The translations under genes were made by a program, and so were the position numbers. 64,000 nt of DNA from contig NZ_JAIVCC010000002.1 of the NCBI RefSeq assembly GCF_020866905.1, forward strand, positions 62,001-126,000, written 5' to 3'. Origin of the DNA: Salinimicrobium sediminilitoris (GTDB lineage: Bacteria > Bacteroidota > Bacteroidia > Flavobacteriales > Flavobacteriaceae). Positions 34,313 through 44,255 of the stretch are shown here, one piece after another (position 1 is the first letter of the stretch; every line of letters begins with the position of its first letter). The notes under the pieces were generated by a model. It was not told where the DNA came from. It made no database searches and worked only from the letters and a program-made list of their open reading frames with translations.

Positions 34313-35431
34313 CTATTCCATTTTTGTTTTTAACGCCTCATTAACGCTGATCTTCTCATTTCCACGGAATGCGACTATGTAACTGTCGGGGAAACCGGTA
34401 CGTTTTGCCTTATCATGCAAATCCTGTATCTGGGAATAACTGGAAGATGCACCGTAGTAATATTTGAAAAGCTTTCCTTCTTTATTTCTCGAAACCTGGT
34501 TCAATCCTTTAAAATTTCTTGAATTTGGATCCAGCTTTTTACCTGATGCCGCCAATTGCACCTTAAAGGTTATTCCATCATATACATCAAGCGGTCTATC
34601 TTCAGATTCCTGTGTGAGCTCGATAGGAGGATTAGCTTCTATATTATCCAGAATAGAAAGATTCATCGAATTCTTGTAATCCTTTACAGCACGAACGATA
34701 GATTCAGAAATCGCAGCCTGACCGGCGGCGCTGTTAAGAAAGGCACCTTCGGATCTATTGCTTAAAAATCCTGCTTCTATAAGTACACTGGGCATATAGG
34801 TCTCCCTCAATACCAGGAAACCTGCCTGTTTTACTCCCCGGTTAACCCGTTTATTTATGTTTGTGAAATTCTTCTGAATAAAATCTGCAAGCAAAATACT
34901 TTGATCCAGATATTCTTCCTGCATCAGGGTGAGTCCTATATACGATTCAGGAGAATTGGGATTAAAGCCGTCATAGGTCATTTCATAATCTTCCTCAAGA
35001 AAGATTACCTGGTTCTCACGCATTGCCACCTCCAGGTTGTCCTGGTTACGGTGAAGCCCAAGTACAAAAGTCTCGGTACCCTGGGCCTGGGATTTATGAC
35101 CATTCATGTGAATAGAAACAAAAAGATCTGCTTCGGCCTTATTTGCTATCTGTGCTCTTCCTGCCAGGGTTACAAAAACATCCGACTTACGGGTATAGAT
35201 CACTTTAATATCCGGAATCTTTTCAAGTTCGGCACCAACCATAAGGGCGATATTTAAAGCGATTCCTTTTTCTTTGTAACCGTTCCAGGTGTTACCGGGA
35301 TCCTGACCTCCATGCCCCGCATCCAACACGACTACAAAGGGATCGCGCGGTGGATCTCCTACTACAGAAGCAGCCATTAAAGGATTAATAGCAGTAAAAA
35401 ATATTATAATTGCAAGAAAATTCGTTTTCAT
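34313..35431 (-). CDS. N-acetylmuramoyl-L-alanine amidase with C-terminal SPOR-like domain
   Basis: A 372-residue secreted enzyme. After a signal peptide (MKTNFLAIIIFFTAINPLMAA) the Amidase_3 domain starts FVVVLDAGHGGQDPG and continues through FVSIHMNGHKS and VLIEAGFLSN, giving the zinc-binding His/Glu/His and catalytic Glu. The tail (about 300-372, starting FKVQLAASGK) resembles a SPOR domain that binds denuded peptidoglycan at the septum. It cleaves the stem peptide from MurNAc in cell separation. The frame runs up to 35629, but the long extension would overlap lptD and bury the signal peptide. It is divergent from lptD. Confidence 0.9.
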   Translation of the reverse strand: MKTNFLAIIIFFTAINPLMAASVVGDPPRDPFVVVLDAGHGGQDPGNTWNGYKEKGIALNIALMVGAELEKIPDIKVIYTRKSDVFVTLAGRAQIANKAEADLFVSIHMNGHKSQAQGTETFVLGLHRNQDNLEVAMRENQVIFLEEDYEMTYDGFNPNSPESYIGLTLMQEEYLDQSILLADFIQKNFTNINKRVNRGVKQAGFLVLRETYMPSVLIEAGFLSNRSEGAFLNSAAGQAAISESIVRAVKDYKNSMNLSILDNIEANPPIELTQESEDRPLDVYDGITFKVQLAASGKKLDPNSRNFKGLNQVSRNKEGKLFKYYYGASSSYSQIQDLHDKAKRTGFPDSYIVAFRGNEKISVNEALKTKME

Positions 35432-35501
35432 ATTGAAATAACGGTTCATTGGGGTGCTTATTATTTTTAGTGAACTCAAAAGGTACCTTAAAAAATATAT
35501 G

Positions 35502-35509
35502 TAATTTTG
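35502..35509 (+). promoter_or_regulatory. -7 promoter element TAATTTTG for lptD
   Basis: Matches TAnnTTTG, 48 nt before the TTG start of lptD, in the spacer shared with the amidase gene. On the other strand a TATTTTTG at 35544-35537 may serve the amidase gene. Confidence 0.45.
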
Positions 35510-35556
35510 AGACTTCAAAAAACGAGCCACACCATACAAAAATAGCATAACTACCA

Positions 35557-38250
35557 TTGCGAACAAAGATACTTTACATACTTTCCTGCTGTATTTTTTT
35601 GCTTTCTTTAGCCTCAAAATCCACAGCACAGGAAATTAAAACCAAAGAAGGTATCCGCATCCCTGCAGAACGTGAGCCTGTACAACCCATCCAGGACTCT
35701 ATAAAAATAGAAGCTCCAATTCCTGTAATTACACTTACTCCACAAGATACTGTACGACCAAAACGGGAAATGCTCGCCGATAGAGTTGTTTATACAGCAG
35801 AAGACTACATGCGCCTTAGTCCGCGCGAAAACAGGATATACCTTTATAATAATGCCGAAGTGACCTATGGCGATATCAATATTACCGCAGGAAGGATCAT
35901 TCTCGACAATGAACGTAATGAAGTTTATGCCTACGGAATTGTAGATACGGCTGGAGTTTATACTCAAAAACCCGTATTCACGCAGGCCCAGAATGTGGTG
36001 CGCCCGGATTCTATTCGTTTTAATTTTGATTCTGAAAAAGCCCTCGTCTTCAATTCCCGAACAGATCAGGGAGAATTTAAAGTGCTGGGTCAAATTACTA
36101 AGCGTGAAAATGACTCGGTGTATTACATGAAGAATGTGAGGTTTACCACCTCCCCTAATGAAGAAAACCCCGATTATTATTTTTATGCCAGAAGGATCAA
36201 GTTGGTGCCCGATAAAAAAATAGTCTCCGGCCTGGTGAATATGTACATTGCCGATGTTCCTACTCCTTTAGGTCTTCCGTTTGGCTATTTTCCAATGACC
36301 GATGAACAGACTTCAGGATTTATAATTCCATCCTTTGGGGATGACAACAACCGCGGATTCTTTCTGCAAAATGGAGGTTATTATTTTGCCATTAATGATT
36401 ATGTAGATCTAACGGTGCTGGGAGATTATTACACTAACGGGAGTTACGGGTTAAGAATGGAATCTTCTTATGCCCTGCGATACAGATTTCGGGGTAACCT
36501 CAGCTTTAGATATGAAAAGCAAATAAACAGTGAAAGGGGATTTCCCGATTTTTCTGAAGGTACTATTTACAATCTGCGCTGGAACCACAGCCAGGATTCA
36601 AAAGCAAATCCTTCTTCAAGGTTCTCAGCAGCCGTTAACCTTGGTAGTAGCGACTATTACCAGGCCTCTACCAACCAAATGAACACGGGGAATAGGTTAA
36701 CTAATACCTTAACTTCTTCGGTATCATATTCTAAAACATTCAATATTGAGCCGCAGGTAAACCTCAGCATCACTGCCACACACAGTCAAAATACCAATAC
36801 CAATCAAATAAATATGACCCTGCCAACAGTGCAGGCAAGTATGGCGAGAGTTTATCCTTTCGAGCCAAAAGTGGGTTCCAAAAAGGGGATTATTGAGAAT
36901 ATAAATTTCCAGTACAACTTTCGGGGCGAGAACAGATTCCGGACTTCAGATTCGCTTTTCTTTACACCCGAAATGTTTAAAGATGCGGTATTTGGGGCAC
37001 AGCACACCATTCCGCTTACCACAAATTTTAAGTTGTTCAACTACTTAAGCGTAAGTGCAGGGACAAATTATACCGAGTCATGGGTTTTCAAAACCTTTGA
37101 AAGATCATATGACGAGGAAGCCCGTCTGGAGGTTGTAGATACTGTGAGTGGTTTTGACTCTTTTCGCACCTACAATTTCAATACCAGTATAGGTACTACC
37201 ATTTATGGGATGAAAACTTTTAGCGGTGATGGTAAGTATCAGGCAATTCGGCACGTGATGCGTCCTTCTATAAGTTATAATATCAATCCGGGATTTGATT
37301 ACTATTACGATCAATATGTTATCCCCGAGACAGATGGACGGGAAGAACGTGTTGTAGATTATTCTCGATTTCAGGGTACCCTGTATGGACCTCCGGGAAA
37401 AATCTTTTCCAGTTCCATTGGCCTGTCGTTAAGCAATACTTTTGAAGCCAAGGTGAAAGATTCCGTAGATGCCGAACCACGGAAGGTAAAACTGCTAAAT
37501 AACTTCAATATTAGCACTTCCTATAATCTTGCAGGAGATTCATTAAAGCTCTCCCCTATCAGCATACGTGGAAGTATCCCGGTGATACAGAACAAGCTGG
37601 ATATCAATTTTGGAAGTAATCTTGATATTTATGCTTTAAACAACGCCAACCGTCGCATAGATAAATTAAATATTGAAAATGGCGGAAGTCTCTTCAGGCT
37701 CACTAATGCAAACGTAAGTTTTGGATATTCTTTCTCGAGCAAGGATTTTTCAGGTGGAAAAGAAAACGTCAACAGGCTTGAAAATCAAACTTTCAGAAAT
37801 GGAGGAAGGCCCGATGATCTCTTTGGAAAAGATATGGACATTGATGGTACTTTCTATGACGAAAAAGAAACTGATATGCCCGATGAAGAGGGGAAGGAAA
37901 ACTCATGGTACAATTTTGAGATACCGTGGAACCTTAGACTGGCTTATGCTATGAACTACAGTAACAACGCAAGACAAAATGATATTTCCTCACACTCCCT
38001 TATGTTCTCGGGAGATGTGGAATTTTCTCCAAAATGGACTGTTGGTGCCTCCTCGGGTTATGATTTTGTAAATACAGGTTTCACGCATACCCAGCTGCGT
38101 TTTGCACGGGATCTTGAAAGCTGGAGAATGACCTTTAGCTGGACTCCTTTTGGAGTTTATAAGCAGTGGAATTTCTTCATAGGGATCAAGTCTTCCTTGT
38201 TGAGGGATATAAAATATGAAAAAAGGAGAGAAAGAGACAGAAGTCTATAA
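35557..38250 (+). CDS. lptD: LPS-assembly outer membrane protein LptD
   Basis: An 897-residue protein with signal peptide, a periplasmic OstA/LptA-like jellyroll (about 75-200, RIYLYNNAEVTYGDINITAGRI region), and a C-terminal barrel of about 650 residues, ending in ETSWTPFG-like strands. It would insert lipopolysaccharide into the outer leaflet with LptE. The start must be TTG: in-frame TAA lies two codons upstream and the next ATG is over 60 codons later, past the signal peptide. It is divergent from the amidase gene and is followed by a RidA gene after 12 bp. Confidence 0.87.
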   Translation: MRTKILYILSCCIFLLSLASKSTAQEIKTKEGIRIPAEREPVQPIQDSIKIEAPIPVITLTPQDTVRPKREMLADRVVYTAEDYMRLSPRENRIYLYNNAEVTYGDINITAGRIILDNERNEVYAYGIVDTAGVYTQKPVFTQAQNVVRPDSIRFNFDSEKALVFNSRTDQGEFKVLGQITKRENDSVYYMKNVRFTTSPNEENPDYYFYARRIKLVPDKKIVSGLVNMYIADVPTPLGLPFGYFPMTDEQTSGFIIPSFGDDNNRGFFLQNGGYYFAINDYVDLTVLGDYYTNGSYGLRMESSYALRYRFRGNLSFRYEKQINSERGFPDFSEGTIYNLRWNHSQDSKANPSSRFSAAVNLGSSDYYQASTNQMNTGNRLTNTLTSSVSYSKTFNIEPQVNLSITATHSQNTNTNQINMTLPTVQASMARVYPFEPKVGSKKGIIENINFQYNFRGENRFRTSDSLFFTPEMFKDAVFGAQHTIPLTTNFKLFNYLSVSAGTNYTESWVFKTFERSYDEEARLEVVDTVSGFDSFRTYNFNTSIGTTIYGMKTFSGDGKYQAIRHVMRPSISYNINPGFDYYYDQYVIPETDGREERVVDYSRFQGTLYGPPGKIFSSSIGLSLSNTFEAKVKDSVDAEPRKVKLLNNFNISTSYNLAGDSLKLSPISIRGSIPVIQNKLDINFGSNLDIYALNNANRRIDKLNIENGGSLFRLTNANVSFGYSFSSKDFSGGKENVNRLENQTFRNGGRPDDLFGKDMDIDGTFYDEKETDMPDEEGKENSWYNFEIPWNLRLAYAMNYSNNARQNDISSHSLMFSGDVEFSPKWTVGASSGYDFVNTGFTHTQLRFARDLESWRMTFSWTPFGVYKQWNFFIGIKSSLLRDIKYEKRRERDRSL

Positions 38251-38262
38251 AAACTAAACCAT

Positions 38263-38643
38263 ATGAAAACCATCATTCAAACCAAAGATGCTCCGGCGCC
38301 AATAGGAGCTTACAATCAGGCTGTTTTAAGCGGAAACACTTTATACATTTCGGGACAGATCGCAATTAATCCCGTTAACGGGGAACTGGAACAGAAAAAT
38401 ATTGAAGAGGAGACAGAACAGGTAATGCGCAACCTTAAAGCCATACTGGGTGCAGCCGAAATGGACTTTGAAAATGTGGTGAAGAGCTCAATCTTTATTA
38501 GTGACATGAATAATTTCGCCAGGATCAATGGTGTTTATTCCAAATATTTTGATGAAGCGACAGCCCCGGCACGGGAAACTGTGGAGGTGGCGAATCTTCC
38601 AAAATTTGTAAATGTGGAAATAAGTATGATCGCAGTTAAGTAA
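38263..38643 (+). CDS. RidA-family enamine/imine deaminase
   Basis: A 126-residue RidA/YjgF protein, the standard length. It contains PAPIGAYNQAV, LYISGQIAINP and the C-terminal FARINGVYSKYF and PARETVEVANLP motifs; the Arg in PARE is the conserved catalytic Arg. RidA hydrolyses reactive 2-aminoacrylate and related enamines made by PLP enzymes. It lies 12 bp after lptD and before a strong terminator, so it should be co-transcribed with it, though the roles are unrelated. Confidence 0.95.
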   Translation: MKTIIQTKDAPAPIGAYNQAVLSGNTLYISGQIAINPVNGELEQKNIEEETEQVMRNLKAILGAAEMDFENVVKSSIFISDMNNFARINGVYSKYFDEATAPARETVEVANLPKFVNVEISMIAVK

Positions 38644-38675
38644 AGAAAAATAACAAAAGATCAAAAATGAATATG

Positions 38676-38710
38676 ACAGGGGCTCAAAAATGCCATTTTT
38701 GAGCCCCTGT
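38676..38710. terminator. Near-perfect bidirectional terminator palindrome
   Basis: Arms of 17 nt (ACAGGGGCTCAAAAATG and its complement) around a single C, between the convergent ridA and tamB-like genes. The centre CAAAAATGCCATTTTTG matches the terminator at 31051. Confidence 0.95.
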
Positions 38711-38714
38711 TCTT

Positions 38715-41700
38715 TTATAGATCGTCGGCACCGGGGAACCGGATATAATCTGGCGCAAGACTCTTCTCTTTCTCAACCGGGCCTTCTTCCTCTTCCTCTT
38801 CCTCTTTTATGGCTGAGCTCGAGATTTCCCTGTCTACAACTTTTCGTAATAGTTCTTTAAAGGTATCAAAATCCACCTGGTAAGAAAGTCCGATTCCCTG
38901 GGTGAAGCCCAACTCCTCTCCCAGGTATTGAATATTGTTTTCCCTGTTAAAGATCTTCGCCCGAAGGTTTCCTTCTTCATTTAACAGGAATTCGATCTCC
39001 AGGTTACCCACAATAACTGTTTCGGTAACACCTCCTACAGGCACTCCCACCTGGCCATTAATAAGTACCCGTTCACTTATCTGCGTGGAAAGGGTGACTC
39101 CAAACCGATCTGCCATTGATTGTTCGGGAGTTCGGGAGCCCTGTTCATAATTAAGACCAACTTCAAATACACCTCCATCGTCTCCCACCAGGCTGCTAAA
39201 CAGCCCTGAAGATGCACTTTGGAAAACCCCTCCTAAAATGGCACTTCCAGCACTGCCTCCAAATACGTCGGGCGTGTAAAATTGCCCCAGGGCCAACAGG
39301 GAGAACGCCTGGGCTTCACTATTACCACTGGTTTCAATTTTATATTCGAGTTCAGACCTTACCGTCGAAGCAACATTAGGATATTCCAGGTCAAAGGAAA
39401 AGTCGGGCTGTACCAGTTCACCTTCCAGGTTGATCACTACTTCTACCGGTATTCTTCGGCTAATTCCCGGATTGTCCAGGATGATCGCAGGGTTTGCATG
39501 ACCTTCATAAACAGCGCTTATATTGAGATCGGCAAGTGCAGGGTTCCCATTCCAGTTGATGCTTCCTCCCGGTCTTACTTCAAACCGTTTTTGAAGCGCC
39601 CCATAGTTGAAAATGTATTCTCCTGTGTTTGCAATAAAGTCACCCCACATATTAAATTTCCCCAGGGTATTGATCTCAATTAGCAAAGTACCTGCTCCTC
39701 TTCCGCGAAGAATACTGCCGTCAATATCCAGTTCCACCAAAGCATCGTTGGTGACATCCAGATCAAAATTAAGCTCCAGCCCTTTTACCTCCTGGAATTC
39801 CAGTTCTTCCCCTGCAAGGCGTGCAGCCTTCTCCTCGGGGCTTAAAAAGTGGATAAAAGAGTTGTCTCCAATACTTTCAGAATCACTTATTGGAATTTTG
39901 AAAACCGTTCCTCTACGAGTGGCTGCTATCACATCAATTACAAGTTCTGAAGTGGGGCCGTAAATTGAAGCATTTCCCCCAATGAACGCGGTACCATAGT
40001 AAAGGGCCTCCTCGTCATATTCGGTGTCCAGCACTAAAAGCCGGTCGGTAGAAACGTTCAATCCTAAAACCCAGTCTCTAAAGTTTGTATGTGAAATAGT
40101 GCCATCAAGAATACCTTTTGTATTGTATTTGGTATCGGTTATTCCAATTTCGTCAAAATTGAATTGCTGCTGAGTCAGATTCACCACGGCTCCTTCTTCA
40201 AAGGCGTAATCAACTTCCAAATAAGGAACAGACAGGCCGGCATTATCAAGAAAAAGCCTTCCCTCTATTTCAGGATTTCGGTAATCTCCTGAAATATAGG
40301 CTTCTCCCGAAACCAGCCCTCTTATATTACTAATAACATCCTTTCCCAACGGACTGAAAGCTGCCATGTTGAAATTTTTAAGATCTACATCCAGCGCAAT
40401 TTCAGGAGAATCCTCTTCGACAGAGATTTCTCCAATAGCCGAAAGTGATTCCAATCCGGCATTTCTAAGGGATGTATTGACATTATAGAGACTTAGATCC
40501 CGATTGCCCATTACGTCCAGGTTAAGAATTCCCAGCATCTGGTCATTAAGAGTGAGATCATTTACTGTAAGAGAAGTGTTAGGGTAGTAAGCACCATCCT
40601 GCTGCAAAAGGTTCAGAGAACCGTTAACTATACCTCCCATTTCCAAACTTGGAATTTCGGGAGTGATCTTGTACAGGTCTACGTCGTCAAACTCCATTTG
40701 AAAATCCTTATAGGTAGAATCCCGCATCACTCCTGATAGCCGAATTTCCTCATTTTCATGACTAAGCACCAGGGAATCAATTACTACATCATTAAATCCT
40801 TTAGAGAAAATTATCCTGTTGGACCTGTTTCCCTCCTCATTAAGATGCCAAACACTTTCTTTGAATTTTAAGTCTGAAGGTTGTAAGCCAACTACAGAAT
40901 TGTTATTCTCATTAATAGTGTGGTACAAATTCAGGTTAAACTCATCGTTGCTTTTTGGACCACCTTTAAATTCCGATCGCATAAAGAGCGTATCGTTAAG
41001 CGTAACGTTAATAAGATTGAAATCTTTTATGTTATAAAAGCTGGTCGCAACACTATCAATTTCTATAAAGGTATTGAAAAGCGGGTTCGAGTTATCTACC
41101 TGAATATTAACCTTTTCAAACAAGTTATTGAAAGCTTCTATTTGAGGAGATCGAAAAGCTAACCGAAACTCAGATTCATCAGATTCCACACTTCCGCGGA
41201 TGAAGGTATTGGGCGCCAGTGCAATTTCCGGATAAAAGACTTCTACGATCTTATTGTAAATATCAAAATCAAAATTGAGGTATTGGTCGGTTGTGATCTT
41301 ATTGGGACGATAGTTAGTGTAGAGACTTCCTACCGCATTCTCGACCAGGGCAGGAACTTCAGTAATGTCAAATATTCCTTCTATAGTACCATTAATAACA
41401 TCTGGCGAATGCACCTCTATAGTTCTTACAGGCCCATCAAAATCTGAAGTAATTTCCAGATCCTTGAACATATAAGTATCATTATCATTTTTATAAGAAG
41501 TATTCAACAGATAAATTTCTCCTTCAAAATTGTTAAGGTTAGTGCCTTCAATGTTCATGATGACATCCCCCTGAAAATTAGAGATACTGTCCCGTTGAAC
41601 AAGATTTAGAGCAGCCAGGTCGGCATGCGCAACAGAGGCTTCAAAATCATACACATTGATATCGGCAGAAAAATCTGCGAGCCCGTTAAATTCCATCCGA

Positions 41701-43106
41701 AGATTAGGATCCAGAGAGATCACATTTCCGTTGAAAAGAGGAGCTTTTAATGTACCCCGCAGCTTGAGATTATTATAGGCGTAATCTTTGAACACGAGCT
41801 TTGATATACTTCCCTGCACCTGCGTATTAAGAGTCTCGGTGGTAAAACCTCTCCCGTCAAAAGTGACATTTAAGGAAGTGGTTCCCAGGTCCTGCACATT
41901 GGCCAGCCGCCCAACATTGAAATCGCGTACCACCAGGCGACCTTTATAAGAAGTGATCACGCCTTCCCCAAAGCCTTTCATTTCCAGATCTACCTGGGCT
42001 GTTCCCAATTGTGAGAAAAGGTTAGCATCTGTAGACAATGAATTTTCTGAAACAAAAATATCCCCCTCGAGCTGAACGTTCCCCAGCTCCCTTAGTTCTT
42101 TAGGCAATTTATCCCGTAACAAACCCGGGAGTAGATTAATAAGATCATAATAATTCGTGGAAAGATTGGTGATCTCGCCATTTAACGAAAATTCACCCTC
42201 CATTGAGGACAAAGAATTTGTGATTTGCAGGTCTCCTTCAAGACGGGTACGGTCAAGGCCGTTCATTTTAAGGTCGACCAGCATAAAATCATTTAAAATT
42301 CCGTCGAGCGTGGTAGAAATATTGATCTTTTGGTCCTTCCCGAATTTGTCGTAAAATGGCTCCAGGTCATTTGTAGAGATGATTGATGGCCTTAGGGTCA
42401 TTTCAACAGGCACCTTATTTATAAAACCGGCAAAGCCTTTGGTGATATCAAATCGAATGTCCGAATCGATTTTCGAATAGGGAGTTTCGATCTGGAGATC
42501 TTCCAGGACCATTTCTTCGGAAGTATAGCCGAAATTAGTACTTAAATAATCCACCCGGATTCCCCTGTTCTCGAACCCGGAAAGCCTTTCGATATCTACA
42601 TAAACATCTGAATTTTCAACCAGGAGATCGCTGGCCAAAATGTTTAGCTCATCTAAATTGATTACTTCAGGAGTATTTAAATTTTGGTTTGTGTAGCTAA
42701 AATCTCCATCAACTACTTCCAGCCTGGCAACCTTGAGCATAAAAGGAGTTGGCTCCTTCTTTTTTTGACCTTTCAGTTTATTCAGAAAGATATTCAGATT
42801 ATCCCGCTCCTCCCCTTCATAAACTTTCATATGCATGGAAAGCTCCCTTGCCGTAGTAGCTCCCAGGGTGGGATTATTATTGTAAATACTTCTTAGACTG
42901 GTAGCCGAAGTTTTTATTCTTTCAGAAAAAATAAGAGTGTCCTGGTGGTGGTCGAGGATTATTACATCCTTCAAATTAAGCTTCCCACTATAAGTGAGTC
43001 CTACCCGACCAATCCTAATATCCACATCTTTAGATTCTTTAAGGGAATCTGTGATTTTTCGTGCGACAAAAGTTTGTACAGAGGGAATGGAAAATACGAT
43101 CAACAA
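38715..43106 (-). CDS. TamB-domain (DUF490) translocation and assembly module protein, N terminus uncertain
   Basis: A very large envelope protein, 1463 residues from the last standard start (TTG, 43106). Beta-rich AsmA-like repeats fill most of it; the C-terminal DUF490/TamB domain spans about 1050-1400 and ends near GNLRAKIFNRENNIQY. It forms a periplasmic bridge for lipid or barrel-protein transport. The TTG lies in the middle of the anchor helix: the frame is open for 39 codons upstream (to TAG at 43224-43226) and encodes IRKFWKILGKALLSLL, a typical TamB anchor start, but has no ATG, GTG or TTG. The true start is probably a rare codon between 43107 and 43223. Confidence 0.88.
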   Translation of the reverse strand: MLIVFSIPSVQTFVARKITDSLKESKDVDIRIGRVGLTYSGKLNLKDVIILDHHQDTLIFSERIKTSATSLRSIYNNNPTLGATTARELSMHMKVYEGEERDNLNIFLNKLKGQKKKEPTPFMLKVARLEVVDGDFSYTNQNLNTPEVINLDELNILASDLLVENSDVYVDIERLSGFENRGIRVDYLSTNFGYTSEEMVLEDLQIETPYSKIDSDIRFDITKGFAGFINKVPVEMTLRPSIISTNDLEPFYDKFGKDQKINISTTLDGILNDFMLVDLKMNGLDRTRLEGDLQITNSLSSMEGEFSLNGEITNLSTNYYDLINLLPGLLRDKLPKELRELGNVQLEGDIFVSENSLSTDANLFSQLGTAQVDLEMKGFGEGVITSYKGRLVVRDFNVGRLANVQDLGTTSLNVTFDGRGFTTETLNTQVQGSISKLVFKDYAYNNLKLRGTLKAPLFNGNVISLDPNLRMEFNGLADFSADINVYDFEASVAHADLAALNLVQRDSISNFQGDVIMNIEGTNLNNFEGEIYLLNTSYKNDNDTYMFKDLEITSDFDGPVRTIEVHSPDVINGTIEGIFDITEVPALVENAVGSLYTNYRPNKITTDQYLNFDFDIYNKIVEVFYPEIALAPNTFIRGSVESDESEFRLAFRSPQIEAFNNLFEKVNIQVDNSNPLFNTFIEIDSVATSFYNIKDFNLINVTLNDTLFMRSEFKGGPKSNDEFNLNLYHTINENNNSVVGLQPSDLKFKESVWHLNEEGNRSNRIIFSKGFNDVVIDSLVLSHENEEIRLSGVMRDSTYKDFQMEFDDVDLYKITPEIPSLEMGGIVNGSLNLLQQDGAYYPNTSLTVNDLTLNDQMLGILNLDVMGNRDLSLYNVNTSLRNAGLESLSAIGEISVEEDSPEIALDVDLKNFNMAAFSPLGKDVISNIRGLVSGEAYISGDYRNPEIEGRLFLDNAGLSVPYLEVDYAFEEGAVVNLTQQQFNFDEIGITDTKYNTKGILDGTISHTNFRDWVLGLNVSTDRLLVLDTEYDEEALYYGTAFIGGNASIYGPTSELVIDVIAATRRGTVFKIPISDSESIGDNSFIHFLSPEEKAARLAGEELEFQEVKGLELNFDLDVTNDALVELDIDGSILRGRGAGTLLIEINTLGKFNMWGDFIANTGEYIFNYGALQKRFEVRPGGSINWNGNPALADLNISAVYEGHANPAIILDNPGISRRIPVEVVINLEGELVQPDFSFDLEYPNVASTVRSELEYKIETSGNSEAQAFSLLALGQFYTPDVFGGSAGSAILGGVFQSASSGLFSSLVGDDGGVFEVGLNYEQGSRTPEQSMADRFGVTLSTQISERVLINGQVGVPVGGVTETVIVGNLEIEFLLNEEGNLRAKIFNRENNIQYLGEELGFTQGIGLSYQVDFDTFKELLRKVVDREISSSAIKEEEEEEEGPVEKEKSLAPDYIRFPGADDL

Positions 43107-43183
43107 AATGATGAAAATAAGCAGCAGAGAGAGCAGCGCTTTACCTAGTATTTTCCAGAATTTTCTGATAGTTTTTTTAGTTA

Positions 43184-43191
43184 TAACTTTG
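43184..43191 (+). promoter_or_regulatory. -7 promoter element TAACTTTG for the tsaD operon
   Basis: Matches TAnnTTTG, 38 nt before the tsaD ATG. It lies within the likely N-terminal coding extension of the tamB-like gene on the other strand. Confidence 0.5.
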
Positions 43192-43229
43192 CGAACAATA
43201 TTAACAATTTTCGGGCCTAAATACTAGGG

Positions 43230-44252
43230 ATGGCAGTACAAAATATTTACATACTCGGCATTGAATCATCCTGTGATGATACTGCTGCCGCAGTACTTCA
43301 TAATGGTAAAATTCTATCTAATGTTGTGGCGACTCAAGAGGTCCACCAAAAGTATGGGGGGGTGGTGCCCGAGCTGGCTTCCAGAGCTCACCAACAGAAC
43401 ATTGTACCCGTAATTCATGAAGCTCTTTCCAGGGCCGGAGTAACGAAAGAAGATCTTTCTGCAATTGCTTTTACACGGGGTCCCGGTTTAATGGGTTCTC
43501 TTTTGGTAGGAACCTCTTTTGCAAAATCACTTTCCTTAGGGCTTAATATCCCGCTTTTGGACGTTAACCATATGCAGGCTCACATCCTCGCCCACTTTAT
43601 TGAGGAGGAAGATTTTCAAAAACCAAAGTTCCCATTTCTTGCTCTAACAATAAGCGGGGGTCACACCCAGATCGTAAAAGTTTTAGACTATTTTAAAATG
43701 GAAGTAATTGGAGAAACGCTGGACGATGCAGTGGGAGAAGCTTTTGATAAAAGTGCAAAGATCCTTGGTCTTCCCTATCCCGGTGGTCCTTTAGTAGATA
43801 AAAATGCTCAAAAGGGTAATCCAAAAGCATTTCCTTTTCCCAAACCAAAAGTGGAAGGTTTGAACTTTAGCTTCAGCGGTTTAAAAACCTCTATTCTTTA
43901 CTTTATTCAGAAACAGTTAAAGGAAGACCCTAAGTTTATTGAAGAAAACATTGAGGATATCTGCGCTTCAATTCAGCACACCATAATTAATATTCTTATG
44001 GATAAACTAAAAAAAGCAGTGAAACAAACGGGTATAAAAGAAATTGCCATTGCGGGAGGCGTATCGGCCAACAGTGGTATCAGGAAAACCCTTGTGGAAG
44101 CACAGGCTAAATACGGCTGGAAAACATATATTCCAAAATTCGAGTATACTACAGATAATGCAGCGATGATCGCCATTGCCGGCCATTACAAATTTATTTC
44201 TGAAGATTTTGCCGATCTTGGAGTAACCGCCACAGCAAGAATTAAAATGTAA
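43230..44252 (+). CDS. tsaD: tRNA N6-threonylcarbamoyladenosine transferase TsaD
   Basis: A 340-residue TsaD/Kae1 protein. IESSCDDTAAAVL opens the ASKHA fold, HMQAHILAH carries the metal-binding His residues (HxxxH), and GGHTQIVKV and AGGVSANSGIR are further signatures. With TsaB and TsaE it attaches threonylcarbamoyl to A37 of ANN-decoding tRNAs. It starts a plus-strand run of RNA-modifying enzymes and is divergent from the tamB-like gene, with 3-4 bp gaps to the next gene. Confidence 0.97.
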   Translation: MAVQNIYILGIESSCDDTAAAVLHNGKILSNVVATQEVHQKYGGVVPELASRAHQQNIVPVIHEALSRAGVTKEDLSAIAFTRGPGLMGSLLVGTSFAKSLSLGLNIPLLDVNHMQAHILAHFIEEEDFQKPKFPFLALTISGGHTQIVKVLDYFKMEVIGETLDDAVGEAFDKSAKILGLPYPGGPLVDKNAQKGNPKAFPFPKPKVEGLNFSFSGLKTSILYFIQKQLKEDPKFIEENIEDICASIQHTIINILMDKLKKAVKQTGIKEIAIAGGVSANSGIRKTLVEAQAKYGWKTYIPKFEYTTDNAAMIAIAGHYKFISEDFADLGVTATARIKM

Positions 44253-44255
44253 ACC

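Noticed and set aside
35432-35629. Long N-terminal extension of the amidase
   Set aside because: It would overlap the lptD start and bury the signal peptide.
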